From positions 186,001 through 250,000 of the forward strand of contig JAACJM010000007.1 in the NCBI GenBank assembly GCA_013368315.1: a DNA stretch of 64,000 nucleotides, written 5' to 3'. The translations under genes were made by a program, and so were the position numbers. How positions within the stretch are numbered: the stretch's first letter is position 1; each line of letters opens with the position of its first letter. The DNA is from Tetrapyrgos nigripes. Its lineage: Eukaryota; Basidiomycota; Agaricomycetes; Agaricales; Campanellaceae. Below, one piece after another: positions 46,831-62,734 of the stretch. The notes beneath the pieces are model-generated. The model had not been told where the DNA came from. It was given only the letters and a program-made list of their open reading frames with translations, and made no database searches.

Positions 46831-47666
46831 ATGACCGTCCAGAAGACTAATACTGCCCATGACCTAATGATCTTCGCGTATGGAAGTACTCAAGTTCTAA
46901 CTACACGTCCCGAGACCTACGAGGTACAAATAAAACTTTTTCTCCATATTTTTCGCTTCTGGCTGCAGTCACGGTCTGCCACCAACTAGAACACTTTGAA
47001 CAAGGCTCGGAAGTTCTTTCCGCACATACCGAGTAGTAGGAAAGTTCTTCTGAAGACCAGTTTCTTCAAACGTATAGCCCATTGACTAGCAAATACATCC
47101 CAGGACGAAGCCTACTGGGCCTTTGTCTCCTCCTTCCTCGCCCAGGCTAGACGTCCCGTCACCGCAGGAGTATTTTGACCCGGTATGCCCGATGGTGACG
47201 AACGATAATAGTGTTGTCATCTGTGTGAGTAAGAACATGGCGCCATACCTGGACAAAGCACTCCTTACTCTTGGACTCCATGTCAAAGCCCGGACGTCTT
47301 TCGTTACATACTATGTGCCCTTCATTATATCTAATCTCTGGAAATTCACAGTCATTATCATCTTTCAGTTACTGGCTCCCCTTGTTCCTCAAACACAAAT
47401 ACGTCGCCCTTCGATTCCTCAACCAAGCTGCCTATGAATGCACTGCTCCTCTAGACGTGACTCCCAAGCCCGATGTCATTACCCGCATCTTCGTGCTCTT
47501 CCAAGGCGTCTCGGAAGACGAGCTAGAAGAATGGACCTGTGCTCTTGGCCGAGTTGAAGAAGGGGTCGATCAATGGCAAGATATTGTTGGAGTGGATAAA
47601 ATCAAGATGCTTGATACCTCGTTGTTTAGGGTCTTGGAATGGGGTGGTACTATGGAGGTCAAGTAA
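46831..47666 (+). pseudogene. decayed gene of an unrecognised family
   Basis: From an ATG at 46831 the sequence reads MTVQKTNTAHDLMIFAYGST, then AAVTVCHQLEHFEQGSEVLS where the acceptor lacks an AG. Double stops near 47029 follow. In other frames come SPQEYFDPVCPMVTNDNSVV and, after an inferred intron (about 47291-47366), YWLPLFLKHKYVALRFLNQ and a C-terminus ending LDTSLFRVLEWGGTMEVK. The last part is well preserved and duplicated at 49979. I do not recognise the family. The mutated splice site and stops suggest a pseudogene, although the last exon alone might belong to a shorter gene. Confidence 0.5.
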
Positions 47667-48228
47667 AAATACGGTTCTGTGAGTTTGAAATTTGATTGAC
47701 CATTTCTACCTTTGCCTTCCTATGTCTCTACCATGCTTTGTAACCTGTTTTCTCGAAGCTCTGAACTTTCTTTGACGGTACCGTGTACTCTTTTCTTGTG
47801 CACTCATGTTGCGAACTGTATCCTGTACTAGTAGTACCATTTAGTAGCATCATGTAAAGTTACTACTCTACATAGTTAGAATCGTCCTTCGGACAGCTTG
47901 TAATAACATAGTATAATCACGGTGTATATTCCGTCCAGCATATGTATATGTTGTTTCAACTGAGTTATGCAGCCGATTGTCATTGTCAGGTTGCGCAAAC
48001 GCGATCAGGGGTGGCAAAAATGGCAGAAGGTTATTTGACCAACATGATCATGACAATGCCCGTATCGCCCGGACATTCCTTTGTGTTATTCAGGATGCTT
48101 GGTCATGAAAAGTTTCGCGGTTCAACAGGGGAATTCGAACACTCGTATAAAACGAAGATGAACGACCGCTCTGGGGTACAAAAACACACTGCTATCCACC
48201 GGGCCTCCTCTCAGCTTCATTCTCTACG
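47667..48228. other. spacer and promoter of the first OYE gene
   Basis: Non-coding by inspection. It carries a TATA-like box near its right end and is matched by 50340-51034 in the second unit, which has an extra block of roughly 130 bp. Confidence 0.5.
48146..48152 (+). promoter_or_regulatory. TATA-like box of OYE copy 1
   Basis: TATAAAA, 83 nt upstream of the start codon. The same box is kept in copy 2 and a similar one precedes the third OYE gene. Confidence 0.45.
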
Positions 48229-49515
<1,287 letters not shown>

Positions 49516-49978
49516 ACTCTGAGGCCTGAGGTCTTTATCTTACAAGACATTAAATTATTAGATATATATGATAGACGTTCCAACACGCAATATTTATTGA
49601 AGCAGTCAGAACTTGAAAACATTGTGATCAGAATTACAGCCTACACAATTTGTAGGCAGAGGCAGCTGTAAAACGTAGAAGAGACGAAAGCGTGCATGAA
49701 ATGGTTAGTGCGTGGAGTGTGCATATGTAGATGTTAACATTCATGAGCGTCCATGAGTGTACATGAGTAGCTATATGAAAGTGGACGATGCAATTGTAAT
49801 GCTAGATTATGCCAAATTGAAAGAAGAGGGAATCCAGGGTGCGATACAAGTATTTCTAGATGGACGTACTGTACATATGCGATCATGAGAGTAGAAGTAG
49901 ACTGAGTGAGTATACAATGACAGGAGTGAAAGTAAAACCTAAACAATGGCATGAAGAAGAAAGAATTCCGAAGATCAA
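49516..49978. other. 3' flank of OYE copy 1
   Basis: Non-coding by inspection. It is closely matched by 52336-52787 behind copy 2. Confidence 0.5.
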
Positions 49979-50331
49979 GTATGTGCCCTTCATTAGATCT
50001 AATCTCTGGGAGTTCACAGTTATTATCATCTTCCAGTTACTGGCTCCCCTTGTTCCTCAAACACAAATACGTCGCCCTTCGATTCCTCAACCAAGCTGTC
50101 TATGAATGCACTGCTCTTCTGGACGTGACTCCCAAGCCCGATGTCGTTACCCGCATCTTCATGCTCTTCCGAGGCGTCTCGGAAGACGAGCTAGAAGAAT
50201 GGACCTATGCTCTTGGCCGAGCTGAAGAAGGGGTCGATTAATGGCAAGATATCGTTGGAGTGGATAAAATCAAAATGCTTGATACCTCGTTGTTTAGGGT
50301 CTTGGAATGGGGTGGTATGGAGGTCAAGTAA
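49979..50331 (+). pseudogene. duplicated last-exon fragment of the unrecognised gene
   Basis: This fragment repeats the last intron and exon of the gene at 46831-47666 (YWLPLFLKHKYVALRFLNQ and onward) but has no upstream exons. An in-frame TAA at 50239-50241 replaces the Gln codon of the first copy within GVDQWQDIVG. It is a passive passenger of the OYE duplication. Confidence 0.8.
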
Positions 50332-50339
50332 AAATACGG

Positions 50340-51034
50340 TTCTGTGAGTTTGAAATTTGATTGACTACTTCTACCTTTGCTTTCCTATGCCTCTACCATG
50401 CTTTGTAACCTGTTTTCTCGAAGCTCTGAACTTTCTTTGACGGTACCGTGTACTGTTGTACTTCTTTTCTTGTGCACTCATGTTGCGAACTGTATCCTGT
50501 AGTACCATTTAGTAAGCATCATGTAAAGTTAGGATCGTCTTTCGGACAGCTTGTAATAACATAGTATAATCACGGTGTATATTCCGTCTAGATATGTATA
50601 TGTTGCCTCCTCAACTGAGTTACCGCAACGTAGCTCAGGTGGCCTACGCAGCCGATTGTCATTGTCAGGTTCCGTGTAGACGCGCAGACGCGATCAGGGG
50701 TGGCAAAAACAGAAGGTTATTTGGCCCAGATGGTGTTCACTGTTGACCAACACGATCATGTACTTACATAATTTGGAAATATGCCACAGCCGGCGGCATT
50801 CCCAGGAGGCAACGATCGTCGATAGAATTTGAATTTCAACAATGCCCGTACCGCCCGGCATTATCTTTCTCTTCATCTTACAAAGACATTCCTTTGTGTT
50901 ATTCAGGATGCTTGGTCATGAAAAGTTTCGCTGTTCAACAGGGGAATTCGAACACTCGTATAAAACGAAGATGAACGACCGCTCTGGGGTACAAAAACAC
51001 ACCGTTATCTCTCCTCTCAGCTTCATTCTCTACG
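50340..51034. other. spacer and promoter of the second OYE gene
   Basis: Non-coding by inspection. Compared with the first unit it has small deletions and an additional segment around 50725-50880. Confidence 0.5.
50959..50965 (+). promoter_or_regulatory. TATA-like box of OYE copy 2
   Basis: TATAAAA, 76 nt upstream of the start codon, in the same context as in copy 1. Confidence 0.45.
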
Positions 51035-52335
<1,301 letters not shown>

Positions 52336-52877
52336 ACTCTGAGGCCTGAGGTCTTTGTCTTACAAGGCATTAAATTATTAGATATATATGATAGACGTTC
52401 CAACACGCAATAATCATTGAAGCAATCAGAACTTGAAGACATTGTGATCAGAATTACAGCCTACACAATTTGTAGGCAGAGGCAGCTGTAAAACGAAGAA
52501 GAGACGAAAGCGTGCATGAAATGTTTAGTGCGTAGAGTGCATATGTAGATGTTAACATTCATGTGAGTGTCCATGAGTGTACATGAGTAGCTATGAAAGT
52601 GGACGATGCAATTGTAATGCTAGATTATGCCAAATTGAAAGAAGAGGGATTCCAGGGTGCGATACAAGTATTTCTAGGTGGACGTACTGTACATATGCGA
52701 TCATGAGAGTAGAAGTAGACTGAGTGAGTATACAATGACAGGAGTGAAAGTAAAACCTAAACAATGGCATGAAGAAAGAATTCCGAAGGTTGTCCTGATA
52801 TGTATGTATTCCAGCTATCCAAAAACCCCAAACAGGAAGAGAAAAGAAAAAAGATAAGCATGATGGACCAGACAGTG
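52336..52877. other. spacer between OYE copy 2 and the RING gene
   Basis: The left part to about 52787 is the duplicated OYE 3' flank. The rest is the 3' flank of the minus-strand RING gene. No gene seen. Confidence 0.5.
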
Positions 52878-55800
52878 CTATAACGAATCCACATCAAACG
52901 GGCCCAGCCCAACCCTACACATCGGACAAGTCCTCTTACCACGATTACTGCCACTGGAGCCACCACCCAACCACTTCCTCAAACACCTCTCATGAAAAGA
53001 ATGTTTACAAGGTGGGCTCATAGCCCCACGGTCTCCCTCTTTGAACTGACTGAGACAAATTCCGCATTTATCAACAGCAGAATCGAGGAGAGATAGTTTA
53101 ATCTTGTTACGTCCATCTCTAGTGGTGCGTCGGCGCTGGACAATGACGGTACCGAGGATGGGGGTAGGAAGAGAATGCGGCGAGGATGAGTGTGAGGATG
53201 TAGAACGTGTGCTTAAAGTTGTAGTGGGGACTGATTGGGAGGAAGTGGTAGTGGTAGCGTGTGTCGAGGAAGATCCGGAAGGATTGGCGGGTCCTAAGAA
53301 TTCTGACAACAGGAGAAGAGTCTGCAGGGGAAACAAAAAATAAAAATAGCACGTCAATACGTCTTCGATAAGGTAGTTCCGGACGATGAGAAACCCACGT
53401 CATAGTTCGAGCCATCCTGCTGGTGTGAATCATCTAATCTCGAGACCAGGAGATCAAGGTCGGTGAATTCTGAATATGTATTACTATGATTGGAAGGTGA
53501 CGGTGACACCGAAGTCGACCTTGAAGTTCGAGTCAATGAAGAGTCCTGCTCATTGTCATCCTGACCCGTGCTTGTGCCATTGACTGCGATGGATGGTGAT
53601 GAGGTAGAAGTAGACGAAGATGAAGGTGCCGATGCTGCTGATGAAGAAGGAACGAGGGAGTCGGTTGAAACGCCGTTGAGATTGGAGATAGAGGTCGACG
53701 AAGGCCCAGTAACTTCTTCAACGGACGAAGACGATGTTCGGGTGGGCAACGGTATTGGCGTCGGTATCAGAGCCGGTGAAGGTGCTGGATAAAGACGACT
53801 TGGTTTGAGTCTCGCATCGAGGGCATGATTGGAATCAGACTCATACCGATTGCCAGCGTGATAACCAGTCTGCGCCTGTGTCTGCTGCGCCTGCCTCTGT
53901 CCTCTCGGGCTTGTGTCTCTTGAACCCGAACTCGTATGACTTGTCGTTGAGTCTCGTGTATCTCGTGTCTGGGAGCCGGTGTAATCGTATCCATTCCCAT
54001 GTCTGTAATCGTATTCCATAGCACCACCACCACCAACACCTAAGAAAGTACTTGGCGCACTGGCATCAGCATCATAGTAGTTACTTCGATCGCTCGTCGT
54101 GGAGGCTGAAACCGAAATAGACTGAGGCATAGTGATGACTGGTATCACAGGCTGTGGAATACGAAGAGTTGGTGGATACTGAATATGCTGCTTCTGCTGC
54201 CGTTGAGAAGCATAATGTATAGGGTATGTATGGCCGTGAGTATGAGTTGAGGTGGTTGTGGGACGGTGAAGAGGAGGACCAGGATATGGAGGACTGGGGC
54301 TGGGACTAGCGGAAACAGAAGATTGAGCCGATTTGTGAAAAGAAGGTGAGGACACATTCCCTCTTAGTTCAGCCCCAGTGAGACTCGGAGACCTATGGAC
54401 CAAACTCGGCACCGTCGACGGTGAAGAGGGTGGTTCCACACTATGGCTGCGTATCCGAGTTGGACTTGCGCACCAATCGTTGTCATTATCGCTCCTTCTA
54501 CCATTGTCACCTCTACCGGCACCTCCAGAACCCAGACTACGATTACTTCCAACCTCTCCATCAGTGTCACTGTCACCAAAATCGATCAACAAGCCCTCGG
54601 GACAAGTATCGTGCATCGTTGAGGACGACGACGACGGCGTATATATATCCAACGATCCAGTATCCGGGAACGGCTTCATAGTCGCCTCTATCTCGTTAGG
54701 TCCATAGAGTGAATCGATCATCATGCCACTGCGAGGTTGATTGGTGTGATTGACATGAGTGTTGATATTATGAACGGACTTGACTTTCGCTGCTAACGAT
54801 GACGATGACAACGACGGTGAAGACGAAGGATTATGTGTAACTGTAGCAGAGATGGCGTCAAATGCCGAGACATGGACACTCGACAAAGAGGGTTTATCGT
54901 TGCGGTGACTTGGCGTATCCGGCGAAGAGAACGGCATAGCTGACCCAACTTCCGAAGGTGGTGTAGGTGGGTTGGGGAGTGGACGACCGGGATAGTGTCT
55001 AATACTGGTATTAGAGCTACAGTTGGTGTTGTTGTTCGTCGTCGCGGGAGTTGTGGCAGTGGTAGCAGTAGTAGGTGTACATGCAGCTGGACTCGAATTC
55101 GCACTGATGTACGTACCCGTCCCTGGCGTAGTAGGAGTTAACGTTCCCGAAGACGCCGCAGAAAGAGGAATAGCGGTTGCCACTGAGCTGGAGCTGGATG
55201 CACTGTTAATACTGTTATCAGTGTAAGTGGAAGGAGTGAACGACATGCATAGACGCGTCGGTATGGGTTTTTGTGTTTGCGTCTGCGTGTGTGTTTGGAT
55301 CTGGGTTTGCACGGGCATTTGAGTCTGGTGAGGTCTCGATGGGATTGATGTTAAGCCCGCTGAGACCGGTATTAGTGGAGCAGCATCGCCTCCCGCAGCA
55401 ACAGCGACACTGGAAGCGGAAGCAGAACCGGAACTAGAATTGAAAGCAGTACTAGCTGCGGAACTCCCATTCCCAGTCCCAGTCCCGTAAAAGGCAGGAA
55501 TAGCCGACACAGGTCGAGGTGGGCGCATCCAATCAGAATGAGGCTTAGACTGAACCCCTCGTGTCTGCGATGCAGAAGTAGAGGCAGGAGCACCAACAGG
55601 AAGAGGGATCATCACAGGGACAGAAAGCCCAGGGTTCTCGACATCAAGACGATCAAGATTAGGATGAGGAGGGTCCTGACGTTTTCGAATGAATGAAGAC
55701 ATAGATGAAGACGTGGATGGAAATGGAGATGTACGCGGGTCACTGTACGTATATGCATGCGTATGCGTATGTGCACTTCCACGACGTTCGCTGTCGTCTT

Positions 55801-57354
55801 CAACACCAACGTTAACACCGACACCTAGGGCTGTCACCATCTTGTGAGGAGAGGCTACAGTCTGCATCTGGAGCATCCGAGTTGGTGTATGTACATGCGT
55901 TACAGAAGCAGGTATATGCGCATGATGATGGTTGTGAGTATGGTCATGCATCGACGTGGTAGCTACCGGTAGACGCGTGTCGACGGAGAGGCTCGCAAAG
56001 TCAGCAGGACAGGGAGAATGGCCAGAATACCCACGTGAAGGGGATTGAGGCTGAGGGTGGGGATAAGTGTGTATCCCTGATCCAAGGCCAACACCAACAC
56101 CATGTTGAGAAGCCGGTGAAGGAGAAGGGGCAGAAGTCAAATGAGGACTTGCGTCAAGACGAGTCCTGACGGAAGTGATCGGTGGACCGGTGGCGGAAGT
56201 AGGAGGAGGAGGTGTTGCTACGGTATGAACTGGAATGGGAGAAGTGCCGAGTGCAGGTAGTGAAGCAGCAGCGATAGTAGCAGAGACGGCAGCAGGTGGT
56301 GGAGGTGGAGAAGGAGGAAAAGGAGGAGAATAGTATCTTTGCTCGGGAGGAGTAGAGGGGGGAACCTGCCTCCTCATAGTGCTATTAGTGTTATTACCAG
56401 CCCTATCGTACTGTATGGGAGGAAAACAAAAAACTGGACTCGCAGTGGGAGAAGAACTCCCCGAATCAGGACTGGCAATCGATTCGATGGCTGATAGAAG
56501 ACTGGGTGATTCATCACCGTCTGCTAGGTCGTCGACCACCTCCCAAGACTCCAGAGGCTCGGCAGACACACCAGAGCGCTCTTTGCCTCTTCTAAAACGC
56601 GCTTTGCATTGATCTACCCGAGAGAGGGATGTAGAGGATAAAGCAGAGGTTGGGAGTCGGAAGAATGAACCCGTGGACGACGCCTTCAGGGAAGTGGTGC
56701 TTTTGAAAAAAGGTGACGAGCGATATGGGGAAGCTGCATGAGCAGAAAGGGCACGTTCCTGTATGGGAACGGGTTTGTGAGGGAATATACGCAGAGGTGA
56801 TAATGACAGATGTCGTCGTTTTGCCTGTGTTATGGTGGTAGGTGTAGGAGGGTCGTCATCCGCCGTCAAGTCGAAATCACGACTTGTTCTGCGTCCTCTG
56901 CCGGAAAGTATTTCGGGTGGCCTGTCTACAACCTCCAGGGATTCGTCAGAGTCGCTTTCAGAGCTGCTCCTGGGTAAAGGGCTATCATCTGCCCTCTGAT
57001 GGGTTGTTGCAAAGGAACTGACCAAAGTCGTAGTGCTTGGACTAACGGATATGGGGGGTGTAGAAATAGCCTCGGAGAACGGAGGAGGAGGGTAGTCGGG
57101 AATGTCATCTGCAAACAATGAGGAAGTCATGTCGTCTGGTCAAAAGCAAACTCACCATCGTAATCGTCCCTTCGTCCTTGACGACGAGGCCTCGCTCTGT
57201 CTCCAGTCCGGGATGGATTTGAGGACGGATTTGGAATCCTAATTAACCTCGGCCCAGTACTAAACCTAACCTCCTCGTCTGCCTGGGCCTGCCGGGTGTT
57301 CTGTCCTTTTGAAGGGATGGGAGTAGTCCTGCTCTTCTTCTTGACCTGACGCAT
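52878..57354 (-). CDS. very long disordered protein with C-terminal RING-H2 finger
   Basis: Exons 57354-57156, 57108-53399 and 53321-52878 join in frame to give 1450 aa. The only domain I recognise is at the C-terminus. It is a RING-H2 finger with CGICLSQF, CKHSFHERCLRKWL and, after a Gly/Ser insert, CPMC. This makes it a probable E3 ubiquitin ligase. The preceding 1300 residues are Ser/Thr/Pro-rich, with poly-Ser, His and Thr-Gln runs and no membrane segment that I could see. The N-terminal exon is basic (MRQVKKKSRTTPIPSKGQ). An in-frame upstream ATG at 57522 would add 56 residues. The PPS1-like gene is divergent from it. Confidence 0.8.
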
Positions 57355-58005
57355 GCGTCCTGCAGTTTCTGGTGGAATCAGAGTGGTCTGGCCGTGATGG
57401 GTGAGTTCATGGGTAAGATATGGAGCAATGTGGGCTGCATCCGCAAGTCTTTGGGATGGCATTGCTGGGCTCGTCGTAGCACAGCGCAGAGCGCAAAGCG
57501 CACCAATTCCTCGAGGCTGCAAAGCACCGTAATCCTCGGCCCGGCAGGCAAAACAAGCATCCAGGCAGGCAGTTTCGCCGCTTGTCGATCTCGAATTTCA
57601 ACACTTCGGAAACTAGACTGTAACACTCGTAGCGCTGCTTCTCTTTGTCCTTGGAAGAGCCACTTGCGTTTTGCGTCGCGACTCAAACTGCCTCGTTTTC
57701 TTTGGCTGGTATCATTTTTGTGGCGTGCGATAACTGGTAAGTATTTGAGTCGCAGGCTCTCACACCGGATCACTCAACGTCATAATGTCACCATCAGAAT
57801 CACTGGTCAAAGAAAAGTTGCTAAAAAAAAAGAGAAACAAGAGAGGCCGAAAACTGCATATACGTCCTCAGAGAATTGTGGCAATCATCGCAAATTCACA
57901 ATGAAATTGAAATTGTGCGAAGGGCGCCAAGCCCAAGGAAGGGCGGAGATTTCCCTTTTCGATCTTCGATCACATCATCACGAGGACGAACCATAAATAG
58001 CTATA
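57355..58005. other. divergent promoter region
   Basis: Shared upstream region of the minus-strand RING gene and the plus-strand PPS1-like gene. Open frames here (for example 57394-57996 on the plus strand) show no recognisable content. Confidence 0.5.
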
Positions 58006-61000
58006 ATGGATATTGTATGTCTTCGATCTTACGACTCGACCTCACTGTCTGAGGCGACGAGCGTGGCTCCTTTGACGACACCGACGACGAACATCAAAGC
58101 TTCAACAATGGCAGAGCCGCTGGAGACGTCCAAAGCCGACACACCCGACCCTATCCATGGTCTTTCTTACCCCCAATCTTTCCTCTCCTCTCTCCCAACC
58201 TCCTCATCATTCCCTACCCTCTCTGCATCCCAATTCGACGCTCTACACTATTCTCATCTCCTCTCTCATCCACCAGACTCGGTCTTGTTTCCCTTCTTGC
58301 ACGGTCTTGAAGGAGGAAATCAGGCTCAAAACGCCTTCTTCGGTACCCAGGCATACAAGGAGTACAAGCAGAATCGCGATGTCAATCTCACCTGTAGTGG
58401 CTCTGACGTGTCTCATTTGAAGCCGCCTAAGTACAGAGGCATGATTTGGGTGATATGCGAAGAAGACTTGGACAATCCCGACAAAGATTTGAAGGTCATC
58501 TTTCATAGGCCCCCGACCCATGTTGCCTACGACTCGGATAGCGAGTCTTACCTTGACGATGACGAGGAAGACGAACTATTGGATGAAGATGAGGACGAGG
58601 ATCCTGAACTCAAGTCTCCTGAAGACATGGACGTTGATGTTGGTCTAAACATTGCCGTAGCAGACAATGGAGACGTCGAGCCTGGAGGAGATGAGACTGT
58701 CATGGAAATTGTAGGAGTGGGGTCTGATGAGAAACATATGCATCCTATTCAGCATAAACAACACATTCCGACTGCAACGAGCCCTGGTCTGCACAACGAG
58801 TTACAGTGAGTGTTACTGTTGTTTCTTTTGAATACGATGTTGATTTCATTCACTACAGAAACACAGAAACACAACCTTCTACTCACACTCCCTCATTGGA
58901 TCTCTCTGCAAACCCTTTACACACTCAACAACGTACCCCACGTACTCCACCTCGATCGTCTAAACCCATCCTGACCTCCACGTTTCGTGCAAGTGAATTA
59001 ATTCGGAGAGTTCCTCCAACTTCGTCATATCTTCAATCCAAATATGGAGACACTAACATGCATATGAACAACGAAGACAAAGGCGTAAATGACGATGACG
59101 AAGATGGAGATTGGGAATTTGTCCCTCTCAATGTACCTGAAGGAATTTCTTTGCGAAATTTTGGTATACAAGTGGCGAGTGTTTCCTCTGTCTTTGTCTT
59201 TCATTGTCAGTTTCCTAAACCTGTCACCCTTCAGGCCGTTCTCGCCACCCTCTCAGATATCGTCATCTATTCCCCTACATCCATCGGCGCAGCCCACTCA
59301 CCCAATGCCATCAGACTAGCCGCCAGATTTCAAAAGGCTATCAAACGGAAATGGAGCGAGCGTTACATTAGGATGATCTCTCCCGAAGCCAATGGCCATG
59401 GGAACGGCGATGTCGATGTGGGCTCCTCCTTTTCTTTGCCTTCTTCGCCTTCTTCCGCCTCTTCTCCTTCCGCTTCCGCCCCTAATTCCAATTCCGAAAA
59501 CAAGGATGATAAGCACAGTGTCTCAGTGTCAGTGTCACCTGAAGTTAAGGGGACGGACCGGGATTTACCTATGACATACAACGTCTTCCTCCTTGACGCC
59601 ACCGCTGATGCCATTCGCACGCATCTTCCGCATCTGGTCGGGAGACTGGTGAAACCAGGGGACGTTCCGGGAAGTTTGGTTGAGTTGTTTGAGGGTAGTA
59701 AGGGCAAGGATCTCAAGACGAAGGACAGGGCTGAGATTGGGGCTGAGAAGAATACACACTCAGGCGCAGGTGCAGCCTCAAACGCGAATATGGATCTGGA
59801 TACTGTTATGGCTGATGCTGAACCTGAAGCTATGAACGATGATACAGGTGTACATCCTAGTCAGAAATCCAACTCTAATTCCAACCCCAACCCTGATGTC
59901 CCACCCAACACCGTCGACTTTGCCCAACGAGAGCGGGATGAGATGAGGGATCTAACGCGGGCTTCTGAGGTGATTAGTATTTGGCCAGAGGGTCATCTGC
60001 TCAAGGTTAGAGAGATGGAGAGGGAGAGGGAGAGAGAAAGGCGGGAAAGGGCTCAGTTGCCTGATGCTCATGGGCGTGGGCATGGGCATGATAATCTGGT
60101 CAATGACCATGACCATGACCAGGTGCCAGCATCAGTGTCAGTGTCGGCATTGTCGGATACGGAGATAGACATACACACTACAATGACCTACTGGGATCCA
60201 ACTGTCGGTCAGATATTCCTTGGAAATACGGAGGATGTCCCTTTACCATTTGGGCACGGTGACGAAGGGTGGGATCCCTATAAAGAGGTTGATTTCGAGG
60301 AGGTGTTGAAGAAGGAGAAGGGCAAGGAAGGAAAGAAGCAACAGCTGGACAAGGACGAGTACGCCTGGTCGTATAAACTCCCCATTGGTAACGCGCCTTG
60401 CGAAGCTCAAGGGTACGACGTCTGCATCGAATGCGTTGATGGAAGCTATGTTCCTTATCCCTCTTCTGGGCATCTCAAATCAATTGAGGAGAAGATTGGG
60501 GTCTTGGAGGACGGGTGGAAGGCGAGATGTGAGAAGGAGAGGGAGGTGTTGTATTTGCGGAGGAAACGGATGAAGGAGGATGCCGACGCCGATACCGACC
60601 ACAGCGTAGAAGACGACCTCACAGACGTTTTACCACCTCGACCTGCACCACATGCTAATAGCATCGTCCATCTATCCATGCCCAGCTCTGCACCCCATGC
60701 TCATGTTCAAGCGTTGCTACCCATCCTCAGATTTTTGCAGTCCTGTTTGCAGCCTTCCGTAGAGTCTATCAGGATGAAGCCGCTCATCTCTGATTCAGAG
60801 TATACGGAGACGGGTAGCCATAGTCCTGACTCTGATGAGAAAGGTGCAGAAGGAGGAGAAGCAAACCAGGAGCAGCTTCAAAAAGGAAGAAGATGGTCGT
60901 CTGTCTCTATGACATCGCTGATGTCCTCATTCCCTTCGTTCCCTCTCAATGCAACTTCTACTCACAGCCCATCTGGTGCTGGCACACCCTTACCACCGTC

Positions 61001-62734
61001 GTCGTCTGCGGCCCGTCTGCGTGCCTTGACGTCGCCCGCACCGTTTATTCCTTCTCCACTCGCGAGTTCTGATTCTAGTTCCACAGCTAGCGGGAGAACC
61101 TCTTATCAACGTCAATGGACCAGACCGTTGAAAATCCTTCTCTACTCTACGGATGGTTATACAGAATCCTCAGTTCCAGCTCTGTGTCTTCTCATGGCGA
61201 TAAAACAGCTTGATGCACCTCGCGCCTATTTGGAACTGCAGACCGAGAAGAAGAGAAGCTTCTTCGTCTACCAACCCGATCTTACATTCCTGAAAAGGGT
61301 CCAGGATGTGTTGGCGGAAGAAAGACGGCAGAAGGAAAGAGAGAGGAGGGAGAAGGAGGATAGGGAGAAAAGACAACGGGAGAGGGATAGAGAGAGGCGG
61401 GAGTTTGAGAGGAATTTGAAGAGGGATGGGGATGATAGAGAGAGGAGCCCGTCAATCCGAAGTGGGGTTTATGGATTTGGAACTCATACGAACCCCTATT
61501 CGAATTGGGCTCTCAATGGTGACGCGAGACCTAGCCCAGCGCAATCAAACCCGGCACTGACAACGGCTTCGAGTCATCATCAGAATAGGACTACTCAAGG
61601 GTCTCGCCCAGCTGCGAAGAGCGTGTCTTTTGCTCATTCGCCACTGAAATTAGGGAGTAGCGGAGGAGGTGGGCTGGAAATTATCCCTCAGCGTTCTAGT
61701 GAGGCACCTCCCGTTGTGTCGATGGAGAACTATTCAGGGATGATGATGAATGCTCATGATGATAGCGACCTCAAGAAGAGTACCACTCTGCCTCCTACTT
61801 TGCCTAGCCTTTCGTCGTCCAGTTTGGGTACGATGACGGGTTCCCACGTGCTTGGGAATAGTGGTGGCGGTAGGACTCGACGTCCCAGAGCCAACACGAG
61901 CCCTTGGCTACCTAGTTTGTTTGGAGTGGACCACCATAACTGGTTCAATGACTCGAGGTTTGACGGTAGCTTTCCTAGCAGAGTGTTGCCGTTTTTGTAC
62001 CTTGGAAACTTGTGAGTAAAATTTAGTGTTAATATCCATAGTATCTCACTGACGACTCTTTTAACCCCAGGAACCACGCCTCCAACGTATACATGCTCCA
62101 AGCACTCGGCATAACTCATGTAGTGTCCGTCGGAGAATGCGCGCTTATCCCACCTCCCAACCAAGCTAGTCAAGGATCCTTTGGTTTTCCAAACTCGTCC
62201 CATTTTGTCCCTGGAAGGCCTACAGATCATCAGGGATCTCTCTGGGTGGAGCAACGTGCGGGAAGGATGAAGGTGCTCGATATTGAAAATGTCTGCGATG
62301 ATGGTATCGACACGTTGGAGCCTCAGCTTGAGCCTATTTGTGACTGGATTGATCAAGCGAGGAAGGAAGGGGGAAAGGTGTTGGTGCATTGTAGGGTGGG
62401 TGTGTCCAGGAGTGCTACTGTAGTAGTGAGTTTAGCCTGACCTCCTTACCAATCCTCATTGCTAATCTCTTCTCTCGCGTAGATTGCCTATGTCATGAAG
62501 CACCTCTCCATGTCTCTGGTCGATGCCTACTTGATTGTGCGGTCTAGACGTCTCAGCGTCCTCATACAACCGAACATGCGCTTGCTTTACAATCTTCTTG
62601 GGTGGGAGATCAAACTAGCAAAGGAGCGTGCCCTCGGTGACGAGTGCAAATTACGAAACGGACTTTCCACCGCATTGACTTGGCCATTCCTGGCGAAAGA
62701 AATTCATGCATTGAATGAGAAGTATCTACGTTGA
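58006..62734 (+). CDS. PPS1: PPS1-like dual-specificity protein phosphatase
   Basis: Exons 58006-58805, 58859-62011, 62071-62425 and 62483-62734 join in frame to give 1519 aa. The C-terminal dual-specificity phosphatase domain begins VLPFLYLGNLNHASNVYML and contains the P-loop VLVHCRVGVSRSATVV with catalytic Cys and Arg. It ends IAYVMKHLSMSLVDAYLIV and RRLSVLIQPNMRLLYNLLGW. The N-terminal part is also typical of Pps1 (YRGMIWVICEEDLDN; QGYDVCIECVDGS; KILLYSTDGYTESSVPALCL), separated by long acidic and low-complexity inserts and a charged coiled coil (REKEDREKRQRERDRERREF). Yeast Pps1 acts on cell-cycle/S-phase control. The start at 58006 is the first ATG in frame; one at 58111 is an alternative. 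Confidence 0.87.
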